Source of the DNA: JBFLXR01 sp040757065
GTDB lineage: Bacteria; Pseudomonadota; Gammaproteobacteria; Burkholderiales; Gallionellaceae
Assembly: GCA_040757065.1 (NCBI GenBank)
Contig: JBFLXR010000015.1
Span: 1-64,000 of the forward strand
DNA: 64,000 bases
Reading direction: 5' to 3'
Shown: positions 51,161 through 60,059 of the stretch, in pieces
Position numbering within the stretch: the first letter of the stretch is position 1
Layout: each line of letters starts with the position of its first letter
Notes under the pieces: generated by a model
What the model saw: only the letters and a program-made list of their open reading frames with translations
Told to the model about the DNA's origin: nothing
The model's database searches: none
Position numbers and translations under genes: made by a program

Positions 51161-52657
51161 TTAAGCGTCGGCGATGTTGGTGATGACGCCCATCGCAAAC
51201 GGTGCGTACACCGCCAGCGTTTCTTCGGCGTACACGCCCACTTCCTGCGCACGGGTGCGCAGCGGCCAGTCGATCTGGTAGTAGTCGGCGCGGGTCTTCA
51301 CTTCCGCCACGTTCGGCACTTCGCTGGACTGATACTGCGCGGGCAGATTTTCCGCCATCGCCAGAATCGTGCCGGGCGGCAGAGTTGGATGCACCAAGAC
51401 CGGAATCTTGTAGCCGCCGCCCAGTGCGTACGGGTTGAAGTAGAACTCGATTGCACCGCCGGCCGCGATGGCCTGTGCGCCCGCCTCCGGCGAAGCGTAG
51501 TAATGCAGCAACGGCACAGTGGAAGAAGACAGCACTTTCTTGGTGATGTTCTTCAGTTCCTGCACGTTCACGAAGATGGCCGTGGGCGACACTTGGTAAT
51601 TCGTCCACATATCCATCAGCATCGCGTCGATTTCATCCACCGAACCGCGGCCGGAAGAAGTCAGACCTGTGCCTGCCCCCACCGTGCCGGTCGCCATGGT
51701 CTTCACATACGCGCCGGTACCGGCAAACGCATTGCTCAGCAAACCGTCGAACGCGAAATTCGCATTGCGGCTATTGTCGGCAGTCACCGCAGTCGCCAGT
51801 TGCGAAGTGGCATTGATCGCCGTAATCACCGCACTGTTAATGCTGGTAATCTTGTTCAGACGTTCCGCACCGGCCGTACCCACAAACCAGGCATACGCCA
51901 CCGCACCGTTCACCGGCGTAACCGAAGCGTTAATCACCGAAGTCGAACCGGTGGTCGTCACCGCACCGGCAGCGGAAATGTTCGAAGAACCGCCGGACAA
52001 GGTATAAGTCTGACCGTCTGCGCCGGTCACGGTCTGGCTGGTTGCCACCCCGCTCACCAGACTGGAATTGCGGAAGCCCTCGTAAGTCAGCGCCACCACC
52101 TTCACATTGTACGAACCGGCCGCCACCGTACCGCCGGTCGCCACAGTCGCCACAGTCGGCGCAACCGGCGTACCCAACGCCACGGAAGCATTGCCGCCGA
52201 TCAGCGCCTCTTCTTCCTTCAGCATCAGCTTCTGCAACAGACGCATCACCATCCGCGCCTTCACATCCTCAAACCCCTTACCCGCATTGATCGCTTCGTA
52301 AGTCGCCTGATCTTCCTCGCCGATCGTCACATACGGCGCAGCCTTGTTTTGCACGTTGTAGCTCATACGCGCCGAACGCTGACCTTCCGGCACCCACGGC
52401 ATCGCGTTATAACCGGAACCGATCAGCGCAGTGATCGACTTCCAGTTTGTCGCCGTACCCGTACCGCCGCCCACGCGCGGAATGCGATTGCGCAACGGCG
52501 TCGCGGTCGGATACAGATTCTTAGCGGGGGCTTGCAGGTCATAGGCGACCAGCCCCGTGCCGGTCGAAATAGACTTCGAAATCCGGTTCGCCGCCAGCGG
52601 ATTCGCCAGCGCCTGCTTCACCAGATCAAGCGTTTGCAGAGTGGTATTCATACTCAA
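51161..52657 (-). CDS. Major capsid protein, HK97 fold with Ig/FN3-like insert
   Basis: The 498-aa product has an HK97-type arrangement: N-arm, E-loop region (VPEGQRSARMSYNVQNKAAP), long helix (FEDVKARMVMRLLQKLML) and C-terminal P/A-domain strands. Between about residues 163 and 285 lies a ~120-residue insert with FN3/Ig-like repeats (AAGSYNVKVVALTYEGFRNSS; GAVAYAWFVGTAGAERL). Such inserts project from capsids and may bind surfaces. A terminator-like hairpin lies just upstream of the RBS. Confidence 0.85.
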   Translation of the reverse strand: MSMNTTLQTLDLVKQALANPLAANRISKSISTGTGLVAYDLQAPAKNLYPTATPLRNRIPRVGGGTGTATNWKSITALIGSGYNAMPWVPEGQRSARMSYNVQNKAAPYVTIGEEDQATYEAINAGKGFEDVKARMVMRLLQKLMLKEEEALIGGNASVALGTPVAPTVATVATGGTVAAGSYNVKVVALTYEGFRNSSLVSGVATSQTVTGADGQTYTLSGGSSNISAAGAVTTTGSTSVINASVTPVNGAVAYAWFVGTAGAERLNKITSINSAVITAINATSQLATAVTADNSRNANFAFDGLLSNAFAGTGAYVKTMATGTVGAGTGLTSSGRGSVDEIDAMLMDMWTNYQVSPTAIFVNVQELKNITKKVLSSSTVPLLHYYASPEAGAQAIAAGGAIEFYFNPYALGGGYKIPVLVHPTLPPGTILAMAENLPAQYQSSEVPNVAEVKTRADYYQIDWPLRTRAQEVGVYAEETLAVYAPFAMGVITNIADA

Positions 52658-52666
52658 GCTCCTTCA

Positions 52667-52693
52667 AATAAAAAAGCCCGCCGAAGCGAGCCT
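52667..52693 (-). terminator. Terminator-like hairpin before capsid gene
   Basis: Minus-strand stem GCTCGC/GCGGGC with one G-T pair and TTTTTTATTTG, followed within 8 nt by the capsid RBS. Confidence 0.6.
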
Positions 52694-52784
52694 GTTAAAA
52701 AACAACGGCGCAACCACATGGCCGCGCCGGAAAAAAGTTATCGAAAAAAAAACAGAGCGCCACCGCGCCCCTAAACGACAGGCA

Positions 52785-52808
52785 ACAAAAAACCCGCCGA
52801 AGCGGGTT
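52785..52808 (-). terminator. Terminator of the ImmA-PIN cassette
   Basis: Minus-strand stem AACCCGC/GCGGGTT (loop TTCG) followed by TTTTTTG, 6 nt past the PIN-like gene stop. Confidence 0.85.
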
Positions 52809-52813
52809 ATGAT

Positions 52814-53404
52814 TTATTGCACAAACGAAGCGTCTCTTTGTAAGGCCGCTAAATACGAGTTCAATGCAGCTCTCGCATGCTCTTCGTTTCGAGACAGCCC
52901 AAAAACTGCCGATAGCACCGTATCAACTCCACTCGGTATATCCCTGTTAATTTCTTCGAAACCAAACCGTTCAATAAAACCTAGCATCAGGCTTTCCAAG
53001 CAAACAACAGACCCTGTCAAACGGGTCATAAGAGCATCATCTGTACGAGCAATTTTAGCCACTTCCTTGAGTGCGCGCTTATCCCCAGTAACCAAAGATG
53101 AGATATTCTCCTGCTCACACAAAAGCGCAAACATTTGCTGCTCACCCGGGTCCAACTTGGAAAAACGCTCCAAATTTATCGGATCCGCATTAGGAATCAC
53201 CGCAACATCCACACTGCTAGCAAATTGCTTTAATACAGTGAGAGCAGGTGCATCTGATACCAACAATTTCTTCTCGGTCATATAAGTCAGCGCAGGAAGA
53301 ATCCAGATTTTGTTCGGCGGAACCCCAAAATATTTGAGCAGATGATCAAGCAAGTTGCAACGCGCCAACTTGCACAGGATATCGGTATCGCCCAAAACTA
53401 TCAT
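52814..53404 (-). CDS. PIN-like domain protein
   Basis: The 196-aa protein has PIN-like acidic positions (DTDILCKLARC at the N-terminus, LDPGEQQMFAL in the middle, VTGDKRALKEVAK after). Together they give the Asp/Glu cluster of PIN ribonucleases. PIN toxins cut RNA; here the partner is a metallopeptidase-like gene 5 nt upstream. The pair is AT-rich compared with the capsid genes, bounded by a terminator, and inserted between protease and capsid. Confidence 0.6.
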   Translation of the reverse strand: MIVLGDTDILCKLARCNLLDHLLKYFGVPPNKIWILPALTYMTEKKLLVSDAPALTVLKQFASSVDVAVIPNADPINLERFSKLDPGEQQMFALLCEQENISSLVTGDKRALKEVAKIARTDDALMTRLTGSVVCLESLMLGFIERFGFEEINRDIPSGVDTVLSAVFGLSRNEEHARAALNSYLAALQRDASFVQ

Positions 53405-53409
53405 CCGAA

Positions 53410-54393
53410 TTACTCAGCAGAATATTCCGTCGCAATCTTGAGTAAGTGCGCCTGATCTTCAGATAACAGTTCTAAATCCAGCAAATTAAACAAAGCCTCA
53501 TTAACAAGTGGCCCACCGTAGTCCGGCTCCACTCGTTTTAGTGCCAGCTTGGCAAGGGCATGTCTATTGTTGTGATGCCCATAGTTGAGAATAATGTGAC
53601 CGACATCTACCCTTTCACGGGCAGCACACTCACAAGCAGCACTATACAATGCGCTTTCAGAAAGAAAACCCTCAGCACGATATTCAGCATCCAAGCCGTT
53701 CAGAAGACGAATAGCATAAGCATCGGCTTCTTTCTCATCTGCATCACCACCATCACTAGCGCTAATTTTTTGGTCTACTAAGAAACCATCTTGGCTACCG
53801 AGGTGATTCTTAGCGATATGCCCCAACTCATGAGCCAAGTGAAACAGCAGTTCTGAAGGATGTCCTTTTTTAGACAAGACTATCGCATAGCGGTCTTCGA
53901 AACGAATCGCCAGACCATCCATCTTCACATCCGGCATCTTTTCGATATACAACACAGGCACACCAATCTCTGCGCAATAACTGAGCAATACGTTCAAGTT
54001 AATGCAATCATGGTGCCGCAACAGATATTCTCTTAGTTCTACCGGATTCTCATTAACAGCAGAAAACTCCACCGGGGTTGCCTGCAAAGCCAATCTCGCC
54101 ATTGCATTTGCGTAGTGCGCACTGACGATCACCTTCGCCTCACTCTTTCCTTGGTTACGCTTATATTTATGTACAACCGAACGGAAACGCAGAGATTCTG
54201 AGGCTTCACTCCATGAGCGAATGTCAATATTGAAAGCCCTAGAGAAAAATAATTGGGCCTGCTGTAGCCCAGCGGGCTGCACAGCAATTTTATTATCCCA
54301 CCATTCTGGCAATACTTTTTTGGCAAATGCCTGCTCAATATTGACAGAACCAAGGCGCGCGTAAAGCCCACGCATTGCTGCATTTGCTGTCAT
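53410..54393 (-). CDS. ImmA/IrrE-type metallopeptidase
   Basis: The 327-aa product has the zinc motif HELGH at residues 188-192, a downstream Glu in DEKEADAYAIRLL (about 215-219) that would be the third ligand, and a helical N-terminal region. ImmA/IrrE peptidases cleave repressor-like targets to trigger phage or stress responses; some act as antitoxins or toxins. An AAGGAGACG RBS supports the start at MTANAAM. The paired PIN-like gene follows. Confidence 0.8.
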   Translation of the reverse strand: MTANAAMRGLYARLGSVNIEQAFAKKVLPEWWDNKIAVQPAGLQQAQLFFSRAFNIDIRSWSEASESLRFRSVVHKYKRNQGKSEAKVIVSAHYANAMARLALQATPVEFSAVNENPVELREYLLRHHDCINLNVLLSYCAEIGVPVLYIEKMPDVKMDGLAIRFEDRYAIVLSKKGHPSELLFHLAHELGHIAKNHLGSQDGFLVDQKISASDGGDADEKEADAYAIRLLNGLDAEYRAEGFLSESALYSAACECAARERVDVGHIILNYGHHNNRHALAKLALKRVEPDYGGPLVNEALFNLLDLELLSEDQAHLLKIATEYSAE

Positions 54394-54488
54394 AGTCGTC
54401 TCCTTGGAATAATAAAATTGCGTCGAAAATCGCCGCATTTTACCACATTTTTACTCATTTAATCGCAGCCTACAAGCTGGGCCACACA

Positions 54489-55748
54489 TCACCCCACCCG
54501 CACCCCGCCGCTCTGGTGCGCTTTCTTAATCAGCTCCAGTGCGGTGGCTTCGTGGTCGATGCTGCCGTCGTTTTTGCGTACCGGTTCGGCGGCGATTTCC
54601 GCTTCGACGCGGTCGGCGCTTTTGCCGATGGCGACGGCTTTCAGCAGGGCTTTGCCTGGCATGGGTTGAGCTTCGAGTTCGGCGATGCGCTTTTGCAGGG
54701 CGTTGCGTTCGGCGACCATTTTGCTCAGACGGCGTTCCAGCACGGCGGCTTTAGCCAGCCGGCCGCGTTTCGCCAGTGAGCCGGTGCGCGCCGCCTTTTT
54801 GCCGCCTTCCATTTCTTCCTTGCGCTCGGGGTCGTCTTCCGCGCCGGGCAGTGCGTCGGCGTCTTCCGCCTCGGCATCGTCTGCATCGCCGTCGCTATCC
54901 ACCGCACCCTGGTCGGCCTCGTCGGGGTTCAGCCCCAGCGTTTGCAGCAGCGCCAGCCCGTCGCGCATGGCTTGGGCGAATTCGGCCAGCGAGGCGCGCG
55001 CTTCGTCGTCCAGCGCGGCGGGCTGCATGCCTTCGGCCTCTTCTACCTTGTCGTCTTCTTCGCCTTCTGCGGCTTCCGCCTCTACATCGCCCGCGCCTTC
55101 CTGATCGGCGCGCGGCTTTTCTTTGCCTTTGTCGGCGTCTTTCGCCTTCGGCTTGCGCGGAGCCTCTTCGTCTTCTGCGGCCTCTTCCGGCGCATCGCAC
55201 TCTTCCAGCTTCTCGTCTTCCTTGCCTTGCGCACGCTTCGCCAGCGCCAGCAGGCGCTCCGGCGACACCGAGCCTTTGTTCAGCAAATCGGCCAGCGCAT
55301 CGATGGCCGACACCGCACCGTGCGACTTGAACACTTCGAACACCGCTTCCGGGTTCGCCGGACGATCCACCAGACTGATTTCGCTCAATTTCATCTCCAC
55401 TACCACGTTCTTATTCACCCGGTCGCGGCGCACCACCGTGCCGCCGATCGAGAAGCCCTTATAAACGCCCTCTTTCACCTTCTGCCACGCGGTCTCGTCC
55501 ACCACCTTCGCAGCGATGTACAAACCCTTGTCGTCCATCTTCGCCTGCTTGGCCACGCCCACGGCGGAAGGCTGGTGCATCTCGCGGATATTGGCGAACT
55601 GCATATACTCGTCCAGCGCGTCGGACACTGCCTCGCGCTTAATCACCTCGCCCTGACTATCCAGCGCCTCGGTGCTGGCATAGCCGTACACCATGCGCTG
55701 CTCTTCATCGACCTTGGCGATGTCGAAAAACTTGCGAATCTCACTCAT
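54489..55748 (-). CDS. Prohead protease fused to scaffold
   Basis: The 419-aa product has an N-terminal HK97-type serine protease domain (about 1-150). His58 (REMHQPSAVG) and Ser100 (YKGFSIGGTV) form the expected His-Ser pair, with the prohead motif ISLVDRPANPEA after. The C-terminal half is strongly acidic and helical (ADAEAEDAD, EGEEDDKVEEAEG), a typical internal scaffold that the protease digests during maturation. The start at MSEIRKFF excludes a long Arg-rich frame upstream that overlaps portal. Confidence 0.85.
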   Translation of the reverse strand: MSEIRKFFDIAKVDEEQRMVYGYASTEALDSQGEVIKREAVSDALDEYMQFANIREMHQPSAVGVAKQAKMDDKGLYIAAKVVDETAWQKVKEGVYKGFSIGGTVVRRDRVNKNVVVEMKLSEISLVDRPANPEAVFEVFKSHGAVSAIDALADLLNKGSVSPERLLALAKRAQGKEDEKLEECDAPEEAAEDEEAPRKPKAKDADKGKEKPRADQEGAGDVEAEAAEGEEDDKVEEAEGMQPAALDDEARASLAEFAQAMRDGLALLQTLGLNPDEADQGAVDSDGDADDAEAEDADALPGAEDDPERKEEMEGGKKAARTGSLAKRGRLAKAAVLERRLSKMVAERNALQKRIAELEAQPMPGKALLKAVAIGKSADRVEAEIAAEPVRKNDGSIDHEATALELIKKAHQSGGVRVG

Positions 55749-55750
55749 GC

Positions 55751-57061
55751 TTACTTCTCCTTGATGGGGTTGGCGGACGGCACGTCCGTATCGTCCGCCT
55801 GCTGCAACGGCTCGCGGCCCAGCGTTTGGCGCACTTCGTCGGGATGCAGCACCCCGGCTTCGATGTAGAGTTTGTCGATTTCGGCCTGCACGCGCGGGTC
55901 GAGCGGGCGCTCTTGCGACCAGACGAATTCGAGGTCGGTGTAGCCGAAGCATTTCCAGATCAGGCTGTCGGCCACGCCCTTGATCCAGTTCATCACCGGC
56001 TGCAAGCCTTCCGCCAGCGCTTGTTGCAGCGCGGTTTCGGCGGTGGCGCGGTTCATTTCCTTCACGAACGATTGCGGGCTGATGCTGAACGCATAGCAGA
56101 TCACCCGCGCCAGCCATTCGTCGTAATCGTCTTTGAGAATCTGCGCTTTGGTGTCGATGGGCGAGACGCCGTTCGGTACGAACATCGTGCCGCGCCGCGC
56201 GCCGGTGTTACCCGCCAGCATGCCGTTCCACCACACCTGAAACTGGCGGATCTGATCGGGGTTCCAGCTTTCCGGCACCTGAAAAATCAAATCCGGCGTG
56301 CTACCTTCGGAGTAGTACTGCAACTGGTGCATCTGGCGGCGCAGGGCGATGTTCACCGTCATAATCACCTGCTCGACCGGCGAATAGCCGTACACCTTAT
56401 GCGTGCGCTTATTGCGCGGGGCGTAGATCAATTCGTCCATGCTGTAATTCACTGCCGGCACGCCTTTCAGCACTTGCTGGTAAGCGGTTTCCGGCGGCAG
56501 CGGCGTGCGCCCGGTGATATCCACCTTGCGGGTAATGGTCGCGCCGTCCACCAGCTCGAAAGCATACGGCTTGCCGCCGCGCGTCAGACGCGGATAAATC
56601 GTCGCCGCGTCGATCACCAGCATGTCTTCCACCAGCATGCGCAGCCAGTCGTGCCAGTTGTTCTCGCGGTCGGGGAACAGCAGGAATTCCTGCACTTCGC
56701 GGCATTTCGCATCCGGCCTTTTCGTCTTGTCGCGCGGCTGCACCGTCCACGACAATTTCGCCAACTGATCCTTGCGCGACTCGATCACCAGACGCAGCAA
56801 ATCGTAGCCGTCGGCCAGCGCGCGCATCTCGTCGAACCCGACCGGCTCGCCCTGCCGCGGCGTGACCCGCGTATTGAAGCCGACCGGAAAATCGAACGCC
56901 CGGCCGCGAATGCCTTCCTGCTCGTCCGGCGTAGTCACCGGCTCCAGCGGCGAAAGCGGCGACATCCACTCGGGGTATTTACCGGTCAGCGCATAGCGCA
57001 ACCCGGCAGTCAGCCGTGCAACCGTGCTCGGCTCAATCGGGGTTTTGGTTCCTTGGGTCAT
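55751..57061 (-). CDS. Phage portal protein
   Basis: The 436-aa product is portal-like: RLVIESRKDQLAKLSWTVQP, then PRDKTKR, LVEDMLVIDAATIYPR, and the helical clip region VRSWNPDQIRQFQVWW-like. It is the dodecameric DNA channel at the capsid vertex. It overlaps terL by 4 nt and ends 2 nt before the protease. Confidence 0.88.
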   Translation of the reverse strand: MTQGTKTPIEPSTVARLTAGLRYALTGKYPEWMSPLSPLEPVTTPDEQEGIRGRAFDFPVGFNTRVTPRQGEPVGFDEMRALADGYDLLRLVIESRKDQLAKLSWTVQPRDKTKRPDAKCREVQEFLLFPDRENNWHDWLRMLVEDMLVIDAATIYPRLTRGGKPYAFELVDGATITRKVDITGRTPLPPETAYQQVLKGVPAVNYSMDELIYAPRNKRTHKVYGYSPVEQVIMTVNIALRRQMHQLQYYSEGSTPDLIFQVPESWNPDQIRQFQVWWNGMLAGNTGARRGTMFVPNGVSPIDTKAQILKDDYDEWLARVICYAFSISPQSFVKEMNRATAETALQQALAEGLQPVMNWIKGVADSLIWKCFGYTDLEFVWSQERPLDPRVQAEIDKLYIEAGVLHPDEVRQTLGREPLQQADDTDVPSANPIKEK

Positions 57062-58485
57062 CGGTCTGCCTTTATGTCATCCTGCCCGGTCTGCTGACGG
57101 ATAAAATCCAGCAGCCCGAAGCTATTGCTATTCAATTCCGCGAACGCATCGGACAATGCGTCCACCTGATCGTCGTTCGCCCCGTTGGGAAACACGCGCA
57201 ACTCGGCCACCAGCGCGTCGTTCCACGGCGCGCGCAGCAACACCACATTGCCGGTATTCACCTGCGCCGCCAGCGGCTCGGCACGCGTCACCTTATCGCC
57301 GCTCACCGGCGCGGCGCGCAGCGCATAGCCGGCCAACTGCCGCGCCAGCCATGCCGCCTGCGCCTTGCCTGCCTGACCGGGGTCTTGCGGAATGCGTATC
57401 CGCGTTGCCGTACCGTCGCGCGCCGCGGCGTGGCGGATCGCCGCTTCCACCGCTTCCGGCCCGCCGCGCAAGCGCACCATATCGGCCACAATCCAGCGGC
57501 CGTCCGGCATCAACCCCAGCTTGCCGCCCACCGTGTAATCGCCGCCGTCCTGCGTGGCGGCCAAATCCCAGCCGCGCACAAAGCGCGTCCCGGCGGGAAT
57601 CGCCTCGACGATTTCCATGCGGTCGGGTCGGAACAGATTGCCTTCCGGCGGAGATGGACGCTGCTGGTATTGCCCGGCAAAGGTGTACGGCGCGGCGGCC
57701 TGCATGCGCGACAACTCTTCCGCACCGTGCTTTTCCGGCCACAGCGCCGAACCATCGTCTTGCAGCGCAGGCAGACAGACATGCTCCCATTCCTCGCCGT
57801 TGCCGCCGGCCAGCAGCCAGCCCGCCAGATCGCGTTCGTGCAGCCGCTGCATAATCAGAATGATCGGCGTGTGCGGTGCATTTTTGCGGCTCTCCAGCGT
57901 ATTCTGGAACCACTCGATCACCCCTTCGCGGATGACCTCCGAGCGCGCCTCGTCGGCCTTGTGCGGATCGTCGATCACAATCGCCCCGCCGAAACCGCTG
58001 CGGTGCTTGCCCGCACCGTAGCCGGTAATCGTCCCGCCCGCGCCCACCGCATACACCACGCCGCCCGCCCGCGTGCGCCACTCGTCGCGGGCATGGCTAT
58101 CCATACGCAGCGCGCATTCGGGAAACACCTCGCGGTACACTGCATGCTGCACCAGCTCGCGCGCATGCCAGGCATTGTTCGCCGCCAGCCGCCCCGAATA
58201 ACTGGTGTAGATAAACTCGGCATCCGGCACATGCCCCAGCGCCCAGGCGATAAAATTCACCACCGCCAGCTCGGTCTTCGAATAACGCGGCGGCACATTG
58301 ATAATCAGCCGCCTGCACTCGCCGTTGAACACCCGCATCAGCGCATCGCAAATCGCCTGATGGTGCGGCCCGCGTATCCAGCGGAACCCCTTGCGCTGCA
58401 TAAACATCCAGCGCGCAAAAAAATACAAATCCGCCCGCGCCGCCTCGGCTGCCGCAAAACGCTCTTCCGTGCTGAACGCACGCAT
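57058..58485 (-). CDS. Terminase large subunit
   Basis: The 475-aa ATPase-nuclease has a Walker A-like VPPRYSKTE at residues 64-72 and Walker B AIVIDDP (about 166). C-terminal nuclease motifs (GWDLAATQDGGDYT, about 312, and a later DDQVDALSDA) carry metal-binding acids. It packages DNA into proheads. It follows the small subunit with a 2-nt gap. Confidence 0.92.
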   Translation of the reverse strand: MRAFSTEERFAAAEAARADLYFFARWMFMQRKGFRWIRGPHHQAICDALMRVFNGECRRLIINVPPRYSKTELAVVNFIAWALGHVPDAEFIYTSYSGRLAANNAWHARELVQHAVYREVFPECALRMDSHARDEWRTRAGGVVYAVGAGGTITGYGAGKHRSGFGGAIVIDDPHKADEARSEVIREGVIEWFQNTLESRKNAPHTPIILIMQRLHERDLAGWLLAGGNGEEWEHVCLPALQDDGSALWPEKHGAEELSRMQAAAPYTFAGQYQQRPSPPEGNLFRPDRMEIVEAIPAGTRFVRGWDLAATQDGGDYTVGGKLGLMPDGRWIVADMVRLRGGPEAVEAAIRHAAARDGTATRIRIPQDPGQAGKAQAAWLARQLAGYALRAAPVSGDKVTRAEPLAAQVNTGNVVLLRAPWNDALVAELRVFPNGANDDQVDALSDAFAELNSNSFGLLDFIRQQTGQDDIKADR

Positions 58486-58487
58486 CG

Positions 58488-58955
58488 CTACACCTCTTTC
58501 ATCAGCACCCGCACCAACTCGCGGAACGCCTCGACCGGCATATTGCCCGGCTGCACCGGCGGAGGCGGCGGCGCTTCCGGCTCCTCCGGCACGCCCTTAA
58601 ACATCCCCAGATGCTTGCCCAGCAAATCGCAGCCTTTCAGCACATTCGCCGGATCGAAACGGTACTCGCCCGTCTCCTTTCCGCTGCGATCCACCACCGG
58701 CTCCGCCTGACGGCACCGTTCCACCGTATCGCGGATCGCCTCGATCACATAATCCTGAGTAATACGCGTACGCGCCGCGCGCGCCGCCATCCGTTCGTCG
58801 ATCATTCCCTTTACCGCCGGATGCGTCAGCAAACGCGACCCCTGCGCCTTTGCTGTCCTCCTGCTGTAGCCTGCCCGAATCGCCGCTTGAGTCGCGTTGA
58901 GATCAATCAGATATTCGTCGGCAAAGCGCTGCTGTTTCGGCGTCGGACTTGGCAT
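58488..58955 (-). CDS. Terminase small subunit
   Basis: The 155-aa product has a classic N-terminal HTH (RFADEYLIDLNATQAAIRAGYSRRTAKAQGS). It recognises the packaging start and recruits TerL. The start at MPSPTPKQQ is chosen by family; an upstream extension is Arg-rich and not family-like. It is the first gene of the late module after the promoter at 59140. Confidence 0.9.
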   Translation of the reverse strand: MPSPTPKQQRFADEYLIDLNATQAAIRAGYSRRTAKAQGSRLLTHPAVKGMIDERMAARAARTRITQDYVIEAIRDTVERCRQAEPVVDRSGKETGEYRFDPANVLKGCDLLGKHLGMFKGVPEEPEAPPPPPVQPGNMPVEAFRELVRVLMKEV

Positions 58956-59071
58956 AGGCAGGAAGAAAACAAAAGCCCGGCTATGCGTGAGGACACGCGC
59001 GCGCCGGGACCGGACGAACGCCCGGTGGAGAGAACAAAGCAAAACCGGCTGCAACTGCACCCGGCCCCAAA

Positions 59072-59104
59072 ACGAAAAGCCCGGCTGCTTACGCAGGCCG
59101 GGCT
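59072..59104 (-). terminator. Leader terminator ahead of terS
   Basis: Minus-strand stem AGCCCGGC/GCCGGGCT followed by TTTTCGTTTT. It lies between the promoter at 59140-59167 and terS, so late transcription must pass it. Confidence 0.75.
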
Positions 59105-59139
59105 CTCGACGGATTTTTACTACTACTAAACTGACGCCT

Positions 59140-59167
59140 ATTATCCGCCTTTTTTGCGGAGAGTCAA
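59140..59167 (-). promoter_or_regulatory. Sigma-70 promoter of the phage late module
   Basis: Minus-strand TTGACT (59162-59167), 16-nt spacer, GATAAT (59140-59145). This reads toward terS. It is the best promoter-like sequence near the module. Confidence 0.6.
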
Positions 59168-59321
59168 TAGTTATTCACTATATTTTTTATATTTTCGAAA
59201 AATACCTAACAACCTTATCAGGTTGCAGACAAAAAGAAATATGGTTTGATTGCGCGAACATCGCGTTAGCCCTGTAAAAGTCGCCCCACTGGATTCAAGG
59301 TCATCTATTTCGGAGAAAACC

Positions 59322-60008
59322 ATGTACCTCACCGCCCCGCAGCGCAGCCTGATCGAACGTATCGTCAACACTGCCGAAACCGGCAAACCGGACGGCAACT
59401 ACGCCGCCATCTCCATCTACCCTGACGGCCCGCACGACATCCGCCAGATCACCTACGGACGCTCGCAAACCACCGAATACGGCAACCTGCGCAAACTCGT
59501 GCAAATGTACGTTGCGGCAGGCGGAACCTACAGCGCCGCTCTCGCCAAGTACGCCGATCAAGTCGGCAGCATTCCGCTCACCGACAACACCGACTTCAAG
59601 AAACTGCTCAAAGACGCAGGCCGTCTCGACCCGGTCATGCGCACTATTCAAGACCGGTTCTTCGAACAAGTCTACTTCGATCCCGCCATGCACTGGGCCG
59701 ACGACAACGGCTTTACCCTGCCACTCTCCGGGCTGGTGATATACGATTCCTACATCCACAGCGGCAGCATCCTCTGGCTGCTGCGCCAGAAATTCCCGGA
59801 AAACACGCCTGGCAGCGGCGGCGATGAAAAAACCTGGATCCGCGAATACACCCAAGCCCGATACAACTGGCTCAGCAGCCATAAGCGCCCAGCCGTGCGC
59901 GCCAGCAAATACCGCGCACAGGCCTACCTCGAGCAAATCCAAGCGGACAACTGGGACTTATCGTCCGTACCGGTAGCAATGAATGGAACGGATGTTTATC
60001 CTGCGTAA
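59322..60008 (+). CDS. GH46-like chitosanase domain protein
   Basis: The 228-aa product has a GH46-type chitosanase pattern with candidate acids Glu19 and Asp35/39, ITYGRSQTTEYGNLRKLV, and the helical C-terminal region containing YIHSGSILWLLRQKF. GH46 enzymes hydrolyse glucosamine-rich glycans. There is no signal peptide. It is divergent from the phage late promoter and 51 nt upstream of a lipase-like gene, so the pair is probably an operon. It may be a phage lysis accessory or a contact-dependent effector. Confidence 0.75.
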   Translation: MYLTAPQRSLIERIVNTAETGKPDGNYAAISIYPDGPHDIRQITYGRSQTTEYGNLRKLVQMYVAAGGTYSAALAKYADQVGSIPLTDNTDFKKLLKDAGRLDPVMRTIQDRFFEQVYFDPAMHWADDNGFTLPLSGLVIYDSYIHSGSILWLLRQKFPENTPGSGGDEKTWIREYTQARYNWLSSHKRPAVRASKYRAQAYLEQIQADNWDLSSVPVAMNGTDVYPA

Positions 60009-60059
60009 GGACTGACTCTCCGGTCATCGCCAGATCAATCTAAATGAGGAGTTGAAAAA

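Noticed and set aside
55749..56117. N-terminal extension of the prohead protease
   Set aside because: Arg-rich low-complexity frame that overlaps portal coding sequence; MSEIRKFF has the family start.
57016..58710. Long open frame antisense to terminase and neighbouring genes
   Set aside because: Shadow of terL and terS; biased composition and no family match.
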